From Sipunculus nudus (Eukaryota > Annelida > Sipuncula > Golfingiida > Sipunculidae), in contig CM049320.1 in NCBI GenBank assembly GCA_026874595.1, forward strand, positions 4,467,464-4,531,463: DNA of 64,000 nucleotides, in the 5' to 3' direction. Under the pieces are notes generated by a model. That model was not told the DNA's origin and did not search any database. It was given only the letters and a program-made list of their open reading frames with translations. The number at the start of each line of letters is the position of its first letter. Within the stretch, counting starts at the first letter, position 1. The position numbers and the translations under genes are program-made. Below, one piece after another: positions 40,231 to 51,706 of this stretch.

Positions 40231-43200
40231 GGGTACTGGTCAGTACTGACAAGAGTAAATGGGTACTGGTCAGCAGTGACAGGAATGAATGGGTACTGGT
40301 CAGTATTGACAAGAGTAAATGGGTACTGGTCAGTACTGACAAGAGTAAATGGGTACTGGTCAGTACTGACTAGAGTAAATGGATACTTGTCAGTACTGAC
40401 AAGAGTAAATGGGTACTGGTCAGCATCAACAGGAATGAATGGGTACTGGTCAGTACTGACAAGAGTAAATGGGTACTGGTCAGTACTGACAAGAGTAAAT
40501 GGGTACTGGTCAGTACTGACAAGAGTAAATGGGTACTAGTCAGAACTGACAAGAGTAAATGGGTACTGGTCAGCAGTGACAGGAATGAATGGGTACTGGT
40601 CAGTATTGACAAGAGTGAATGGGTATTGGTCAGTACTTACAAGAGTAAATGGGTACTGGTCAGCAGTGACAGGAATGAATGGGTACTGGTCAGTACTGAC
40701 AAGAGTAAATGGGTACTGGTCAGTACTGACAAGAGTAAATGGGTACTGGTCAGTACTGACAAGAGTAAATGGGTACTGGTCAGCAGTGACAGGAATGAAT
40801 GGGTACTGGTCAGTATTGACAAGAGTAAATGGGTACTGGTCAGTACTGACAAGAGTAAATGGGTACTGGTCAGTACTGACAAGAGTAAATGGGTACTGGT
40901 CAGTACTGACAAGAGTAAATGGGTACTGGTCAGCAGTGACAGGAATGAATGGGTACTGGTCAGTATTGACAAGAGTAAATGGGTACTGGTCAGTACTGAC
41001 AAGAGTAAATGGGTACTGGTCAGTACTGACAAGAGTAAATGGGTACTGGTCAGTACTGACAAGAGTAAATGGGTACTGGTCAGCAGTGACAGGAATGAAT
41101 GGGTACTGGTCAGTACTGACAAGAGTAAATGGGTACTGGTCAGTACTGACAAGAGTAAATGGGTACTGGTCAGTACTGTCAAGAGTAAATGGGTACTGGT
41201 CAGTACTGACAAGAGTAAATGGGTACTGGTCAGTACTGACAAGAGTAAATGGGTACTGGTCAGCAGTGACAGGAATGAATGGGTACTGGTCAGTATTGAC
41301 AAGAGTGAATGGGTACTGGTCAGTACTGACAAGAGTAAATGGGTACTGGTCAGTACTGACAAGAGTAAATGGGTACTGGTCAGCAGTGACAGGAATGAAT
41401 GGGTACTGGTCAGTATTGACAAGAGTGAATGGGTACTGGTCAGCAGTGACACGAGTGAATGGGTACTGGTCAGTACTGACAAGAGTAAATGGGTACTGGT
41501 CAGTACTGACAAGAGTAAATGGGTACTGTTCAGCAGTGACAGGAATGAATGGGTACTGGTCAGTATTGACAAGAGTGAATTGGTACTGGTCAGCAGTGAC
41601 ATGAGTAAATGGGTACTGATCAGCAGTGACAGGAATGAATGGGTACTGGTCAGTATTGACAAGAGTGAATGGGTACTGGTCAGTACTGACAAGAGTAAAT
41701 GGGTACTGGTCAGTACTGACAAGAGTAAATGGGTACTGGTCAGCAGTGACAGGAATGAATGGGTACTGGTCAGTACTGACAGTAAATGGGTACTGGTCAG
41801 CAGTGACAGGAATGAATGGGTACTGGTCAGTACTGACAAGAGTAAATGGGTACTGGTCAGTACTGACAAGAGTAAATGGGTACTGGTCAGTACTGACAAG
41901 AGTAAATGGGTACTGGTCAGTAATGACAAGAGTAAATGGGTACTGGTCAGCAGTGACAGGAATGAATGGGTACTGGTCAGTACTGACAAGAGTAAATGGG
42001 TACTGGTCAGTACTGACAAGAGTAAATGGGTACTGGTCAGTACTGACAAGAGTAAATGGGTACTGGTCAGTAATGACAAGAGTAAATGGGTACTGGTCAG
42101 CAGTGACAGGAATGAATGGGTACTGGTCAGTACTGACAAGAGTAAATGGGTACTGGTCAGTACTGACAAGAGTAAATGGGTACTGGTCAGTACTGACTAG
42201 AGTAAATGGATACTTGTCAGTACTGACAAGAGTAAATGGGTACTGGTCAGCATCAACAGGAATGAATGGGTACTGGTCAGTATTGACAAGAGTAAATGGG
42301 TACTGGTCAGCACTGACAAGAGTAAATGGGAACTGGTCAGTACTGACAAGAGTAAATGGGTACTGGTCAGTACTGACAAGAGTAAATGGGTACTGTTCAG
42401 CAGTGACAGGAATGAATGGGTACTGGTCAGTATTGACAAGAGTGAATGGGTACTAGTCAGTACTGACAAGAGTAAATGGGTACTGGTCAGCAGTGACAGG
42501 AATGAATGGGTACTGGTCAGTATTGACAAGAGTGAATGGGTACTGGTCAGTACTGACAAGAGTAAATGGGTACTGGTCAGTACTGACAAGAGTAAATGGG
42601 TACTGGTCAGTACTGACAAGAGTAAATGGGTACTGTTCAGCAGTGACAGGAATGAATGGGTACTGTTCAGCAGTGACAGGAATGAATGGGTACTGGTCAG
42701 TATTGACAAGAGTGAATGGGTACTAGTCAGTACTGACAAGAGTAAATGGGTACTGGTCAGCAGTGACAGGAATGAATGGGTACTGGTCAGTATTGACAAG
42801 AGTGAATGGGTACTGGTCAGTACTGACAAGAGTAAATGGGTACTGGTTAGCAGTGACAGGAATGAATGGGTACTGGTCAGTACTGACAAGAGTAAATGGG
42901 TACTGGTCAGTACTGACAAGAGTAAATGTGTACTGGTCAGTACTGACAAGAGAAAATGGGTACTGGTCAGTACTGACAAGAGTAAATGGGTACTGGTCAG
43001 CAGTGACAGGAATGAATGGGTACTGGTCAGTATTGACAAGAGTAAATGGGTACTGGTCAGTACTGACAAGAGTAAATGGGTACTGGTCAGTACTGACAAG
43101 AGTAAATGGGTACTGGTCATCAGTGACAGGAATGAATGGGTACTGGTCAGTACTGACAAGAGTAAATGGGTACTGGTCAGTACTGACAAGAGTAAATGGG

Positions 43201-45770
43201 TACTGGTCAGCAGTGACAGGAATGAATGGGTACTGGTCAGTATTGACAAGAGTAAATGGGTACTGGTCAGTACTGACAAGAGTAAATGGGTACTGGTCAG
43301 TACTGACTAGAGTAAATGGATACTTGTCAGTACTGACAAGAGTAAATGGGTACTGGTCAGCATCAACAGGAATGAATGGGTACTGGTCAGTACTGACAAG
43401 AGTAAATGGGTACTGGTCAGTACTGACAAGAGTAAATGGGTACTGGTCAGTACTGACAAGAGTAAATGGGTACTAGTCAGAACTGACAAGAGTAAATGGG
43501 TACTGGTCAGCAGTGACAGGAATGAATGGGTACTGGTCAGTATTGACAAGAGTGAATGGGTATTGGTCAGTACTTACAAGAGTAAATGGGTACTGGTCAG
43601 CAGTGACAGGAATGAATGGGTACTGGTCAGTACTGACAAGAGTAAATGGGTACTGGTCAGTACTGACAAGAGTAAATGGGTACTGGTCAGTACTGACAAG
43701 AGTAAATGGGTACTGGTCAGCAGTGACAGGAATGAATGGGTACTGGTCAGTATTGACAAGAGTAAATGGGTACTGGTCAGTACTGACAAGAGTAAATGGG
43801 TACTGGTCAGTACTGACAAGAGTAAATGGGTACTGGTCAGTACTGACAAGAGTAAATGGGTACTGGTCAGCAGTGACAGGAATGAATGGGTACTGGTCAG
43901 TATTGACAAGAGTAAATGGGTACTGGTCAGTACTGACAAGAGTAAATGGGTACTGGTCAGTACTGACAAGAGTAAATGGGTACTGGTCAGTACTGACAAG
44001 AGTAAATGGGTACTGGTCAGCAGTGACAGGAATGAATGGGTACTGGTCAGTACTGACAAGAGTAAATGGGTACTGGTCAGTACTGACAAGAGTAAATGGG
44101 TACTGGTCAGTACTGTCAAGAGTAAATGGGTACTGGTCAGTACTGACAAGAGTAAATGGGTACTGGTCAGTACTGACAAGAGTAAATGGGTACTGGTCAG
44201 CAGTGACAGGAATGAATGGGTACTGGTCAGTATTGACAAGAGTGAATGGGTACTGGTCAGTACTGACAAGAGTAAATGGGTACTGGTCAGTACTGACAAG
44301 AGTAAATGGGTACTGGTCAGCAGTGACAGGAATGAATGGGTACTGGTCAGTATTGACAAGAGTGAATGGGTACTGGTCAGCAGTGACACGAGTGAATGGG
44401 TACTGGTCAGTACTGACAAGAGTAAATGGGTACTGGTCAGTACTGACAAGAGTAAATGGGTACTGTTCAGCAGTGACAGGAATGAATGGGTACTGGTCAG
44501 TATTGACAAGAGTGAATTGGTACTGGTCAGCAGTGACATGAGTAAATGGGTACTGATCAGCAGTGACAGGAATGAATGGGTACTGGTCAGTATTGACAAG
44601 AGTGAATGGGTACTGGTCAGTACTGACAAGAGTAAATGGGTACTGGTCAGTACTGACAAGAGTAAATGGGTACTGGTCAGCAGTGACAGGAATGAATGGG
44701 TACTGGTCAGTACTGACAGTAAATGGGTACTGGTCAGCAGTGACAGGAATGAATGGGTACTGGTCAGTACTGACAAGAGTAAATGGGTACTGGTCAGTAC
44801 TGACAAGAGTAAATGGGTACTGGTCAGTACTGACAAGAGTAAATGGGTACTGGTCAGTAATGACAAGAGTAAATGGGTACTGGTCAGCAGTGACAGGAAT
44901 GAATGGGTACTGGTCAGTACTGACAAGAGTAAATGGGTACTGGTCAGTACTGACAAGAGTAAATGGGTACTGGTCAGTACTGACTAGAGTAAATGGATAC
45001 TTGTCAGTACTGACAAGAGTAAATGGGTACTGGTCAGCATCAACAGGAATGAATGGGTACTGGTCAGTATTGACAAGAGTAAATGGGTACTGGTCAGCAC
45101 TGACAAGAGTAAATGGGAACTGGTCAGTACTGACAAGAGTAAATGGGTACTGGTCAGTACTGACAAGAGTAAATGGGTACTGTTCAGCAGTGACAGGAAT
45201 GAATGGGTACTGGTCAGTATTGACAAGAGTGAATGGGTACTAGTCAGTACTGACAAGAGTAAATGGGTACTGGTCAGCAGTGACAGGAATGAATGGGTAC
45301 TGGTCAGTATTGACAAGAGTGAATGGGTACTGGTCAGTACTGACAAGAGTAAATGGGTACTGGTTAGCAGTGACAGGAATGAATGGGTACTGGTCAGTAC
45401 TGACAAGAGTAAATGGGTACTGGTCAGTACTGACAAGAGTAAATGTGTACTGGTCAGTACTGACAAGAGAAAATGGGTACTGGTCAGTACTGACAAGAGT
45501 AAATGGGTACTGGTCAGCAGTGACAGGAATGAATGGGTACTGGTCAGTATTGACAAGAGTAAATGGGTACTGGTCAGTACTGACAAGAGTAAATGGGTAC
45601 TGGTCAGTACTGACAAGAGTAAATGGGTACTGGTCATCAGTGACAGGAATGAATGGGTACTGGTCAGTACTGACAAGAGTAAATGGGTACTGGTCAGTAC
45701 TGACAAGAGTAAATGGGTACTGGTCAGCAGTGACAGGAATGAATGGGTACTGGTCAGTATTGACAAGAGT
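40231..45770. repeat. Higher-order repeat 3: two copies of about 2.94 kb
   Basis: The ggatacttgt unit at 40381 and 43318, the gggtattggt unit at 40621 and 43558, and the 27 bp deleted unit at 41761 and 44698 are all 2937 bp apart (98 units minus 3 bp). Copy 1 runs about 40231-43167 and copy 2 about 43168-45770. Copy 1 has a five-unit block containing cagtaatgac twice (near 41930 and 42070) while copy 2 has it once, showing later unit loss or gain. Confidence 0.85.
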
Positions 45771-46255
45771 GAATGGGTCCTGGTCAGTACTGACAAGAGT
45801 AAATGGGTACTGGTCAGCAGTGACAGGAATGAATGGGTACTGGTCAGTACTGACAAGAGTAAATGGGTACTGGTCAGTACTGACAAGAGTAAATGGGTAC
45901 TGGTCAGCTGTGACAAGAGTGAATGGGTACTGGTCAGTATTGACAAGAGTGAATGGGTACTGGTCAGTATTGACAAGAGTGAATGGGTACTGGTCTGCAG
46001 TGACACGAGTGAATGGGTACTGGTCAGCACTGACAAGAGTAAATGGGTACTGGTCAGCAGTGACAGGAATGAATGGGTACTGGTCAGTACTGACAAGAGT
46101 AAATGGGTACTGGTCAGTTCTGACAAGAGTGAATGGGTACTGGTCAGTATTGACAAGAGTGAATGGGTACTAGTCAGTACTGACAAGAGTAAATGGGTAC
46201 TGGTCAGCAGTGACAGGAATGAATGGGTACTGGCCAGCAGTGACAGGAGTGAATG

Positions 46256-46653
46256 GTTCAAGTTTTATTATAGACAAAATCCACACATATTTAATTAGAT
46301 CAGAGGTCACTAAATTACTTTGTGCTGTTGATGTGATAACTTAGCAGGAAAGTGATGGATTTTGATGAAACTCAACAGAAATATTAACCAATATAATATT
46401 TCGCCTAAATTTGATTCCCAGCAAAATCTACAGATATATATTCAATGAGGTCAGAGGTCACCAGCCTACTTTATGGTTTCACTGCTTTCACTTAGCAGGA
46501 ATATTGTGGATTTTCATGAAACTCAATAGAAAATATTAACCAATAATATATCTCCCCTAAGTTTAATTCCCTCCAAAATCGATGCATATTTAATGAAGTC
46601 AGAGGTCACAAGAATTATGACGGGCATATTACGCACCCCTGTGGTGCTCTTTG
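46256..46653 (+). mobile_element. Family D element, 5'-truncated at the minisatellite edge
   Basis: D-type internal sequence starts immediately where the 30 bp array stops. The 3' end is well kept: ATGACGGGCATAT (46618-46630), hairpin GCACCCCTGTGGTGC (46633-46647), then tctttg followed by TTTT. The 5' terminal hairpin is missing. Confidence 0.7.
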
Positions 46654-46704
46654 TTTTCTGAATGTCCTGTATCGGCAAGATCTGTTGTCCTCAGACAACT
46701 TGTT

Positions 46705-46852
46705 GATTTGATAGCTTTATTTAACCCTTTGACCTGATTGAACCCCACATTCCTGATTTGATAGCTTTACTTAACCTTTGACCTGATTGAACCCCACATT
46801 CCTGATTTGATAGCTTTACTTAACCTTTGACCTAATTGAATTTTTGCTGCCA
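46705..46852. repeat. Three tandem copies of about 49 bp
   Basis: The phrase gatttgatagctttacttaa starts at 46705 (one variant), 46755 and 46804. Copies contain tgacctgattgaaccccac. The array follows the family D element. Confidence 0.8.
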
Positions 46853-47395
46853 GACATGTCTGTCATGTTAGATAAAATATCTAAATCCTATGTTGGCATT
46901 GTAATGAGAATAGGCTGTTGCTGACTTCATAAAAATTACAGGTCTTTGATGTTATCTGTACATGAAGGATTGATATTATGAATAATATCAAATCTGTGGT
47001 ATTATCTATCAGTGATTAACAGAATTTTCACTCATTCTTTGTACCCTTGGGTCCTTGTTGTTTAAGATAATTTCAGAATTTGTAGCATACTGTGGTTCTC
47101 TTGTTGTTTGCAAGGGTTTCAAGGGAAATTTTAGAGAAAATGTGCACAGGTTAATGGCCATTTAGAAAATAGCCGCATTTTATGATTGTTATCCACGCGA
47201 CCATGAGTGTACATTGGAAAATCAAAAGGTTAAATCTAATATTATAAATAAAGTAGATGTTATGTAACCTGAAATCAAAGACTGATGGTATATATAGTAT
47301 TAGATCTGTTAAATGATGTGCCCATAGGGGACCAGAGTTTCCATCTGTTTTTATGGGTCTCCGTCAAATTGTCAGGATTAAACATACAAATTAAA
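46853..47395. other. Intron 4 sequence, nothing recognised
   Basis: AT-rich non-coding sequence between the 49 bp repeats and the minus-strand family A element. The 83-codon frame from 47285 runs into that element and is not a gene. Confidence 0.6.
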
Positions 47396-49328
47396 CTAGA
47401 TATTTCTTGGCACCGCAGGTGCCATAGTATCCCCAGACAATTAATCCCCCCTCCTTTAAGAATAGGCCCCCCATCTTCAGCAACATTAATATCAGATCAC
47501 ACTCATAGAAAAGGTCACTCATGGAAAAGGTCATGACCCCCATTTCAATATACATCATCTCCTAACCCATGTCTATGTATATGCATAATATGAAAGAAAT
47601 CTGTCCATCAGTCTTTGACTTATAATACTCACAGTACTGTTAATTGGCAATGATGGGGTATTAAATGGCACGAAAACAAGTAAAAGAATAACAGGTGGCG
47701 CAACCAGTTTCTGGTACATGACAACACTATCCAAGATATTTGGTCAAGTTGATTTTTGGACTAATCAATGCATCCCTTATTGAGATATTAATGATTTTGT
47801 GTGATTTTCACCATATATGGCAATATTAAAGGTCAAGGCCACTCTCATAGGAAAGGTCATGACCCCCATTTCAATATACATCATCTCCTAACCCATGTCT
47901 ATGTATATGCATAATATGAAAGAAATCTGTCCATTAGTCTTTGACTTATAATACTCACAGTACTGTTAATTGGCAATGATGGGGTATTAAATGGCACTAA
48001 AACAAGTAAAAGAATAACAGGTGGCGCAACCAGTTTCTGGTACATGACAACACTATCCAAGATATTTGGTCAAGTTGATTTTTGGACTAATCAATGCATC
48101 CCTTATTGAGATATTAATGATTTTGTGTGATTTTCACCATATATGGCAATATTAAAGGTCAAGGCCACTCTCATAGGAAAGGTCATGACCCAAATTTAAA
48201 TAAACATCATCCCATAACCCATATCTATGTATATGCATAATATGAGAGAAATCTGTCCATTAGTTTTTGACTTATAATGCTCACAGTACTGTTAAGTGGC
48301 AATGATGGGGTATTAAACGGCACGAGAACAAGTAAAAGAATAACAGGTGGCGCCACCTGTTTCTGGTACATGACAATACTATTCAAGATCTTCGATCAAG
48401 TTGATTTTTGGACCAATCCATGCATCCCTTATTGAGATATTAATGATTTTGTGTGATTTTCACCATATATGGCAAAATTCAAAGTCAAGGCCAATCTAAT
48501 AGGAAAGGTAATGACCCCAATTTCAATATACATCATCCCCTAACCCATGTCTATGTATATATGCATAATATGAAAGAAATCTGTCCAATAGGTTTTGACT
48601 TATAATGCTCACAGTACTGTTAAGTGGCAATGATGGGGGTATTAAACGGCATGAAAACAAGTAAAAGAATAACAGGTGGCGCCACCTGTTTCCGGTACAT
48701 GACATTACTATCCAAGATCTTTGGTCAAGTTGACTTTTGGACCAATCCATGCATCCCTTATTGAGATATAAATGATTTTGTGTGATTTTAACCATATATG
48801 GCAATATTCAAGGTCAAGGCCACTCTCATAGGAAAGGTCATGACCCAAATTTAAATAAACATCATCCCATAACCCATGTCTATGTATATGTATAATATAA
48901 AAGAAATCTGTCCATTAGGTTTTGACTTATAATGCTCACAGTACTGTCAAGTAGCAATTTTTGGGGTATTAAACGGCATGAAAACAAGTAAAGAATAATA
49001 GGTGGTGCCACCAGTTCCTGGAACATGACAACCCTATCCATGATCTTCCATCAACTTGATTTTGGGATCAATCCATGCAAGATTTCTTGAGATATTTAAG
49101 AATTTGTGTGATTTTCCCCAAAATTGGATCTATTCAAGGTCAAGGACACTCTCCTAGTCAAGGTCATGACCTAATTTTAAATAGGCGTCGTCCTCTCACC
49201 CATATCTATACTTATACCAAGTTTGGTTAAGATCCGTGATATATTTTTTGAGTTATCACGCCAACAAGATTTATATGCGGCGGCGGCACGGGGGACCAGT
49301 ATGAAAACAGTACTTTGTCTGGGGATAC
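47396..49328 (-). mobile_element. Family A element, minus strand, with 327 bp tandem units
   Basis: Read on the minus strand it starts GTATCCCCAGACAAAGTA and ends with hairpin GGCACCTGCGGTGCC then CTAG (47396-47399) followed by T. Its body holds about five tandem units of 326-329 bp, with equivalent points at 47543, 47870, 48196, 48522 and 48851. Each unit carries the GGTGGCGCCACC palindrome or a mutated form of it. No protein gene is seen; the 93-codon minus frame at 48523-48804 is repeat shadow. Confidence 0.8.
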
Positions 49329-49582
49329 AATCATGTGATAATGGATAAACTATGGGTAGGTTACTGCATGTAAAGATCACAAAAAATGGAACCCTTGCAA
49401 AACAAAGACAAATTTGAAATTAAGTAGAATCAGCAATGTGACTGAATATGAAGTCGACCACAGTGTTAAATAATAAGGATCCTGATTGGACAGTGGTGTC
49501 TGATCCTGATCACATTATCTGTCCATCTGTCCATCCTTTCATCAGTTATGCTTTATTTTGCTTGCAGTATCTCATGTAGATA

Positions 49583-49816
49583 TGTCAAGGCCCAGATCCT
49601 GATTGGGACAAATCAGCGATTGGTCCAGCCCAGATGCCGATCAAGATTTGGTCTTGATCCTAATTGGGATTTAGTCCAGCCTTAAACACGATAGGGATCT
49701 GGTCTGGACAAGGGCTGGAACAGATCCCAATCAGGGTTTAGGCCGGACCAAATCCCCATCGGGATCTAGTCTGGACCAATCGGTGATTGGTCCAGATTGT
49801 GATCCGGGCCTTGACA
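49583..49816. mobile_element. Foldback (MITE-like) element, 234 bp, flanked by GATA
   Basis: It starts TGTCAAGGCCCAGATC and ends GATCCGGGCCTTGACA. The arms remain complementary for about 44 bp with mismatches (both contain gattggtcc-type sequence). The interior repeats gatcc/ggatc and ggtccagac-type words in both orientations. GATA is present on each side and could be a 4 bp target duplication. Confidence 0.72.
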
Positions 49817-50455
49817 GATACATTTGATCTTTCTAAAGGTTATAGCTATATTGGTGCCTGGCTATGAGGCAAAATCAAACATGGCCACCAGAGCACAGTC
49901 AGTGATTTTCTACATCCAGTAGAGAGGATTGCACCACTAAAATTCAGACCTGTAGGGTATACAGTATGGCTGCCAGACAGCAACTTATAAATTAACATTT
50001 AGCACACATTACCAGTATCTCAAGAACCATTAGAGCAGTTGCTATGAAAATTATACTGAAGATTAAGCCCCATTAGATGAAAAATGTGAACATATAACCC
50101 AGCTGATATGAAGCCATTCACAGTATTTATCTGTCCATATATTTGCCTGTCTGTCTGTCTGCTCTTCTCATCTGTTTGTTTCTTTACCGGTGTCAAGTTA
50201 TTGGAAAAAAATAAAGTGTGTTTGGATTCTTTTTTGTCTGTTTCCCAATTTTCCTTTCACCGTATTTTTAAATTGTACCTGAATATGCTGGTGAAGCCAG
50301 AAGATGATACACTACAGGCCTGCCAAATCACTCTTTTTAAAGGAGTCATTCTTCTTTGGAGGATTTAATGATGCTAATTAGTCTTCTTTCACTTTTATCC
50401 ACTTTTATATTTCAAGAGTGGGTTGAACGATTATTCTGATGTTTTCACAATTTTT

Positions 50456-50552
50456 AGCTCGGCTGACTATTCAACATTTGTCTACCCCTTCTTCCAAATC
50501 ATATTTTATGATCATAAATAACAGCTGAGCGCCGTGACCCATGGGCCCCTTG
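50456..50552 (+). mobile_element. Family C minimal element, 97 bp
   Basis: The 5' end AGCTCGGCTGACTAT follows TTTTT. Only about 40 bp later comes the 3' end AACAGCTGAGCGCCGTGACC with hairpin CCCATGGG and CCTTG followed by TT. Both ends of family C are therefore kept with almost the whole body deleted. Confidence 0.75.
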
Positions 50553-51012
50553 TTCCTCACCTACATTAAAGGGCAAATGGAGTAAACATGATTTAACATA
50601 TGACCTTTGACTTGTTAATTTGCATAAGCCTAGGGGATCCATCTTGTTCATGAAGTACTAAGGAATACTTTGTTATGACCATATACATAATGTGATGTTG
50701 GGGCGCAGTATATCATTTGACCTTTAACTTTATAAATTGCACAACTGTTATAGGATGTTGGGATTGCAGGATAATGTCCCGGTGATGGTCTTCCTGTCAT
50801 TAGTGATGGTATAACTGTCCTATTTTTCTCACTGGATGTCATTTTGCTGTCAAAACTGACCTGAATGTATTTGATGTCACCTGATCCACTTTGCCTTGGT
50901 GCAACCTTACCCCCATGTTGACTTGGCTTTCATCCAGTGTACATAGACTATAACCCCACTGAAATTCATGGTATCTCCTTTGTAGAGCTACAGGTATTGA
51001 AAAATAAATAAA

Positions 51013-51042
51013 CAGATAGTCAGACAGACAGACAGACAGACA
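51013..51042. repeat. Tetranucleotide (AGAC) repeat
   Basis: A run of about six agac units ends in agata. It lies in intron 4 outside any recognised element. Confidence 0.85.
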
Positions 51043-51619
51043 GATAAGATAACCTGGCAGACATTAGATAACTAAGGTACACTGTATACCAAAATATTTG
51101 ATTCTAATTCTACCTTCAATGTCTGACCCCTTAGGTAATTTTTTCTCACTCCTGTCTGTCAACAAGATGGAATTTCAATGCTTTACTGGTATGTATAAAG
51201 GCCATATAGCAATACAAATAATAAATGCATTGAATTGAAGCTTGCTATTATTACTTAATATTCAAGTTGGCAATGAAATAATTGAATAAGTTAATTTATC
51301 AGGCATTTACTGTCCTTTTTGTACCTTTTTATATCTGGTTCATGCCTAATTAAGGACAGTAGATATATTAAGTAAACCCTTCTGTTCAACCATACATTAA
51401 ATTTAGTGTTGTAATGCAAAATAAGACTTATTAAATACTTGGTTTATATAAATGCAATTTTATGTTCATTTTAGTATTGTCCCTGGAAAAATTTTATCAT
51501 TGTTTACAAAAGTCAATTTGAGATTGAAGTCAAAAGGCAGTGATCAGTAATTGAACTGAAAATGTCCTAGAAAATCACAAGCTGAATTTATATCTTCAGT
51601 AATGAAGTTTGGAATTTTT

Positions 51620-51674
51620 AGCTCAGCTGACTATAAGTCATCTGAGCTATAGTCGTGGTCCATTGTCCGTCGTC

Positions 51675-51706
<32 letters not shown>

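Larger units (their letters stand above)
34131..46255. repeat. 30 bp minisatellite, about 400 units, inside intron 4
   Basis: The array is a near-perfect tandem of 30 bp units beginning GGGTACTGGTCAG. The left part is rich in units with cagcagtgac or cagctgtgac followed by aggagtgaat. The right part is dominated by units with GTCAGTACTGAC, a perfect 12 bp palindrome, followed by aagagtaaat. Register is kept except for two units that lost 3 bp (41761-41787 and 44698-44724), themselves copies of one event. Long open frames on both strands (up to about 800 codons on the minus strand, 34466-36862) follow from the unit length being a multiple of 3. They have no upstream coding context and I do not call them genes. 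A 16 bp direct duplication (accctctccacccagg) sits at the left edge. The array probably varies in length between individuals. Confidence 0.97.

Noticed and set aside
38676-42200. Long plus-strand frames (WVLVSTDKSK and GYWSVLTRVN repeats) as genes
   Set aside because: Same artefact: unit length is a multiple of three and the unit lacks stops in these frames.
34131-46255. CRISPR array
   Set aside because: The units are contiguous 30 bp copies without unique spacers, in an intron-bearing eukaryotic context.
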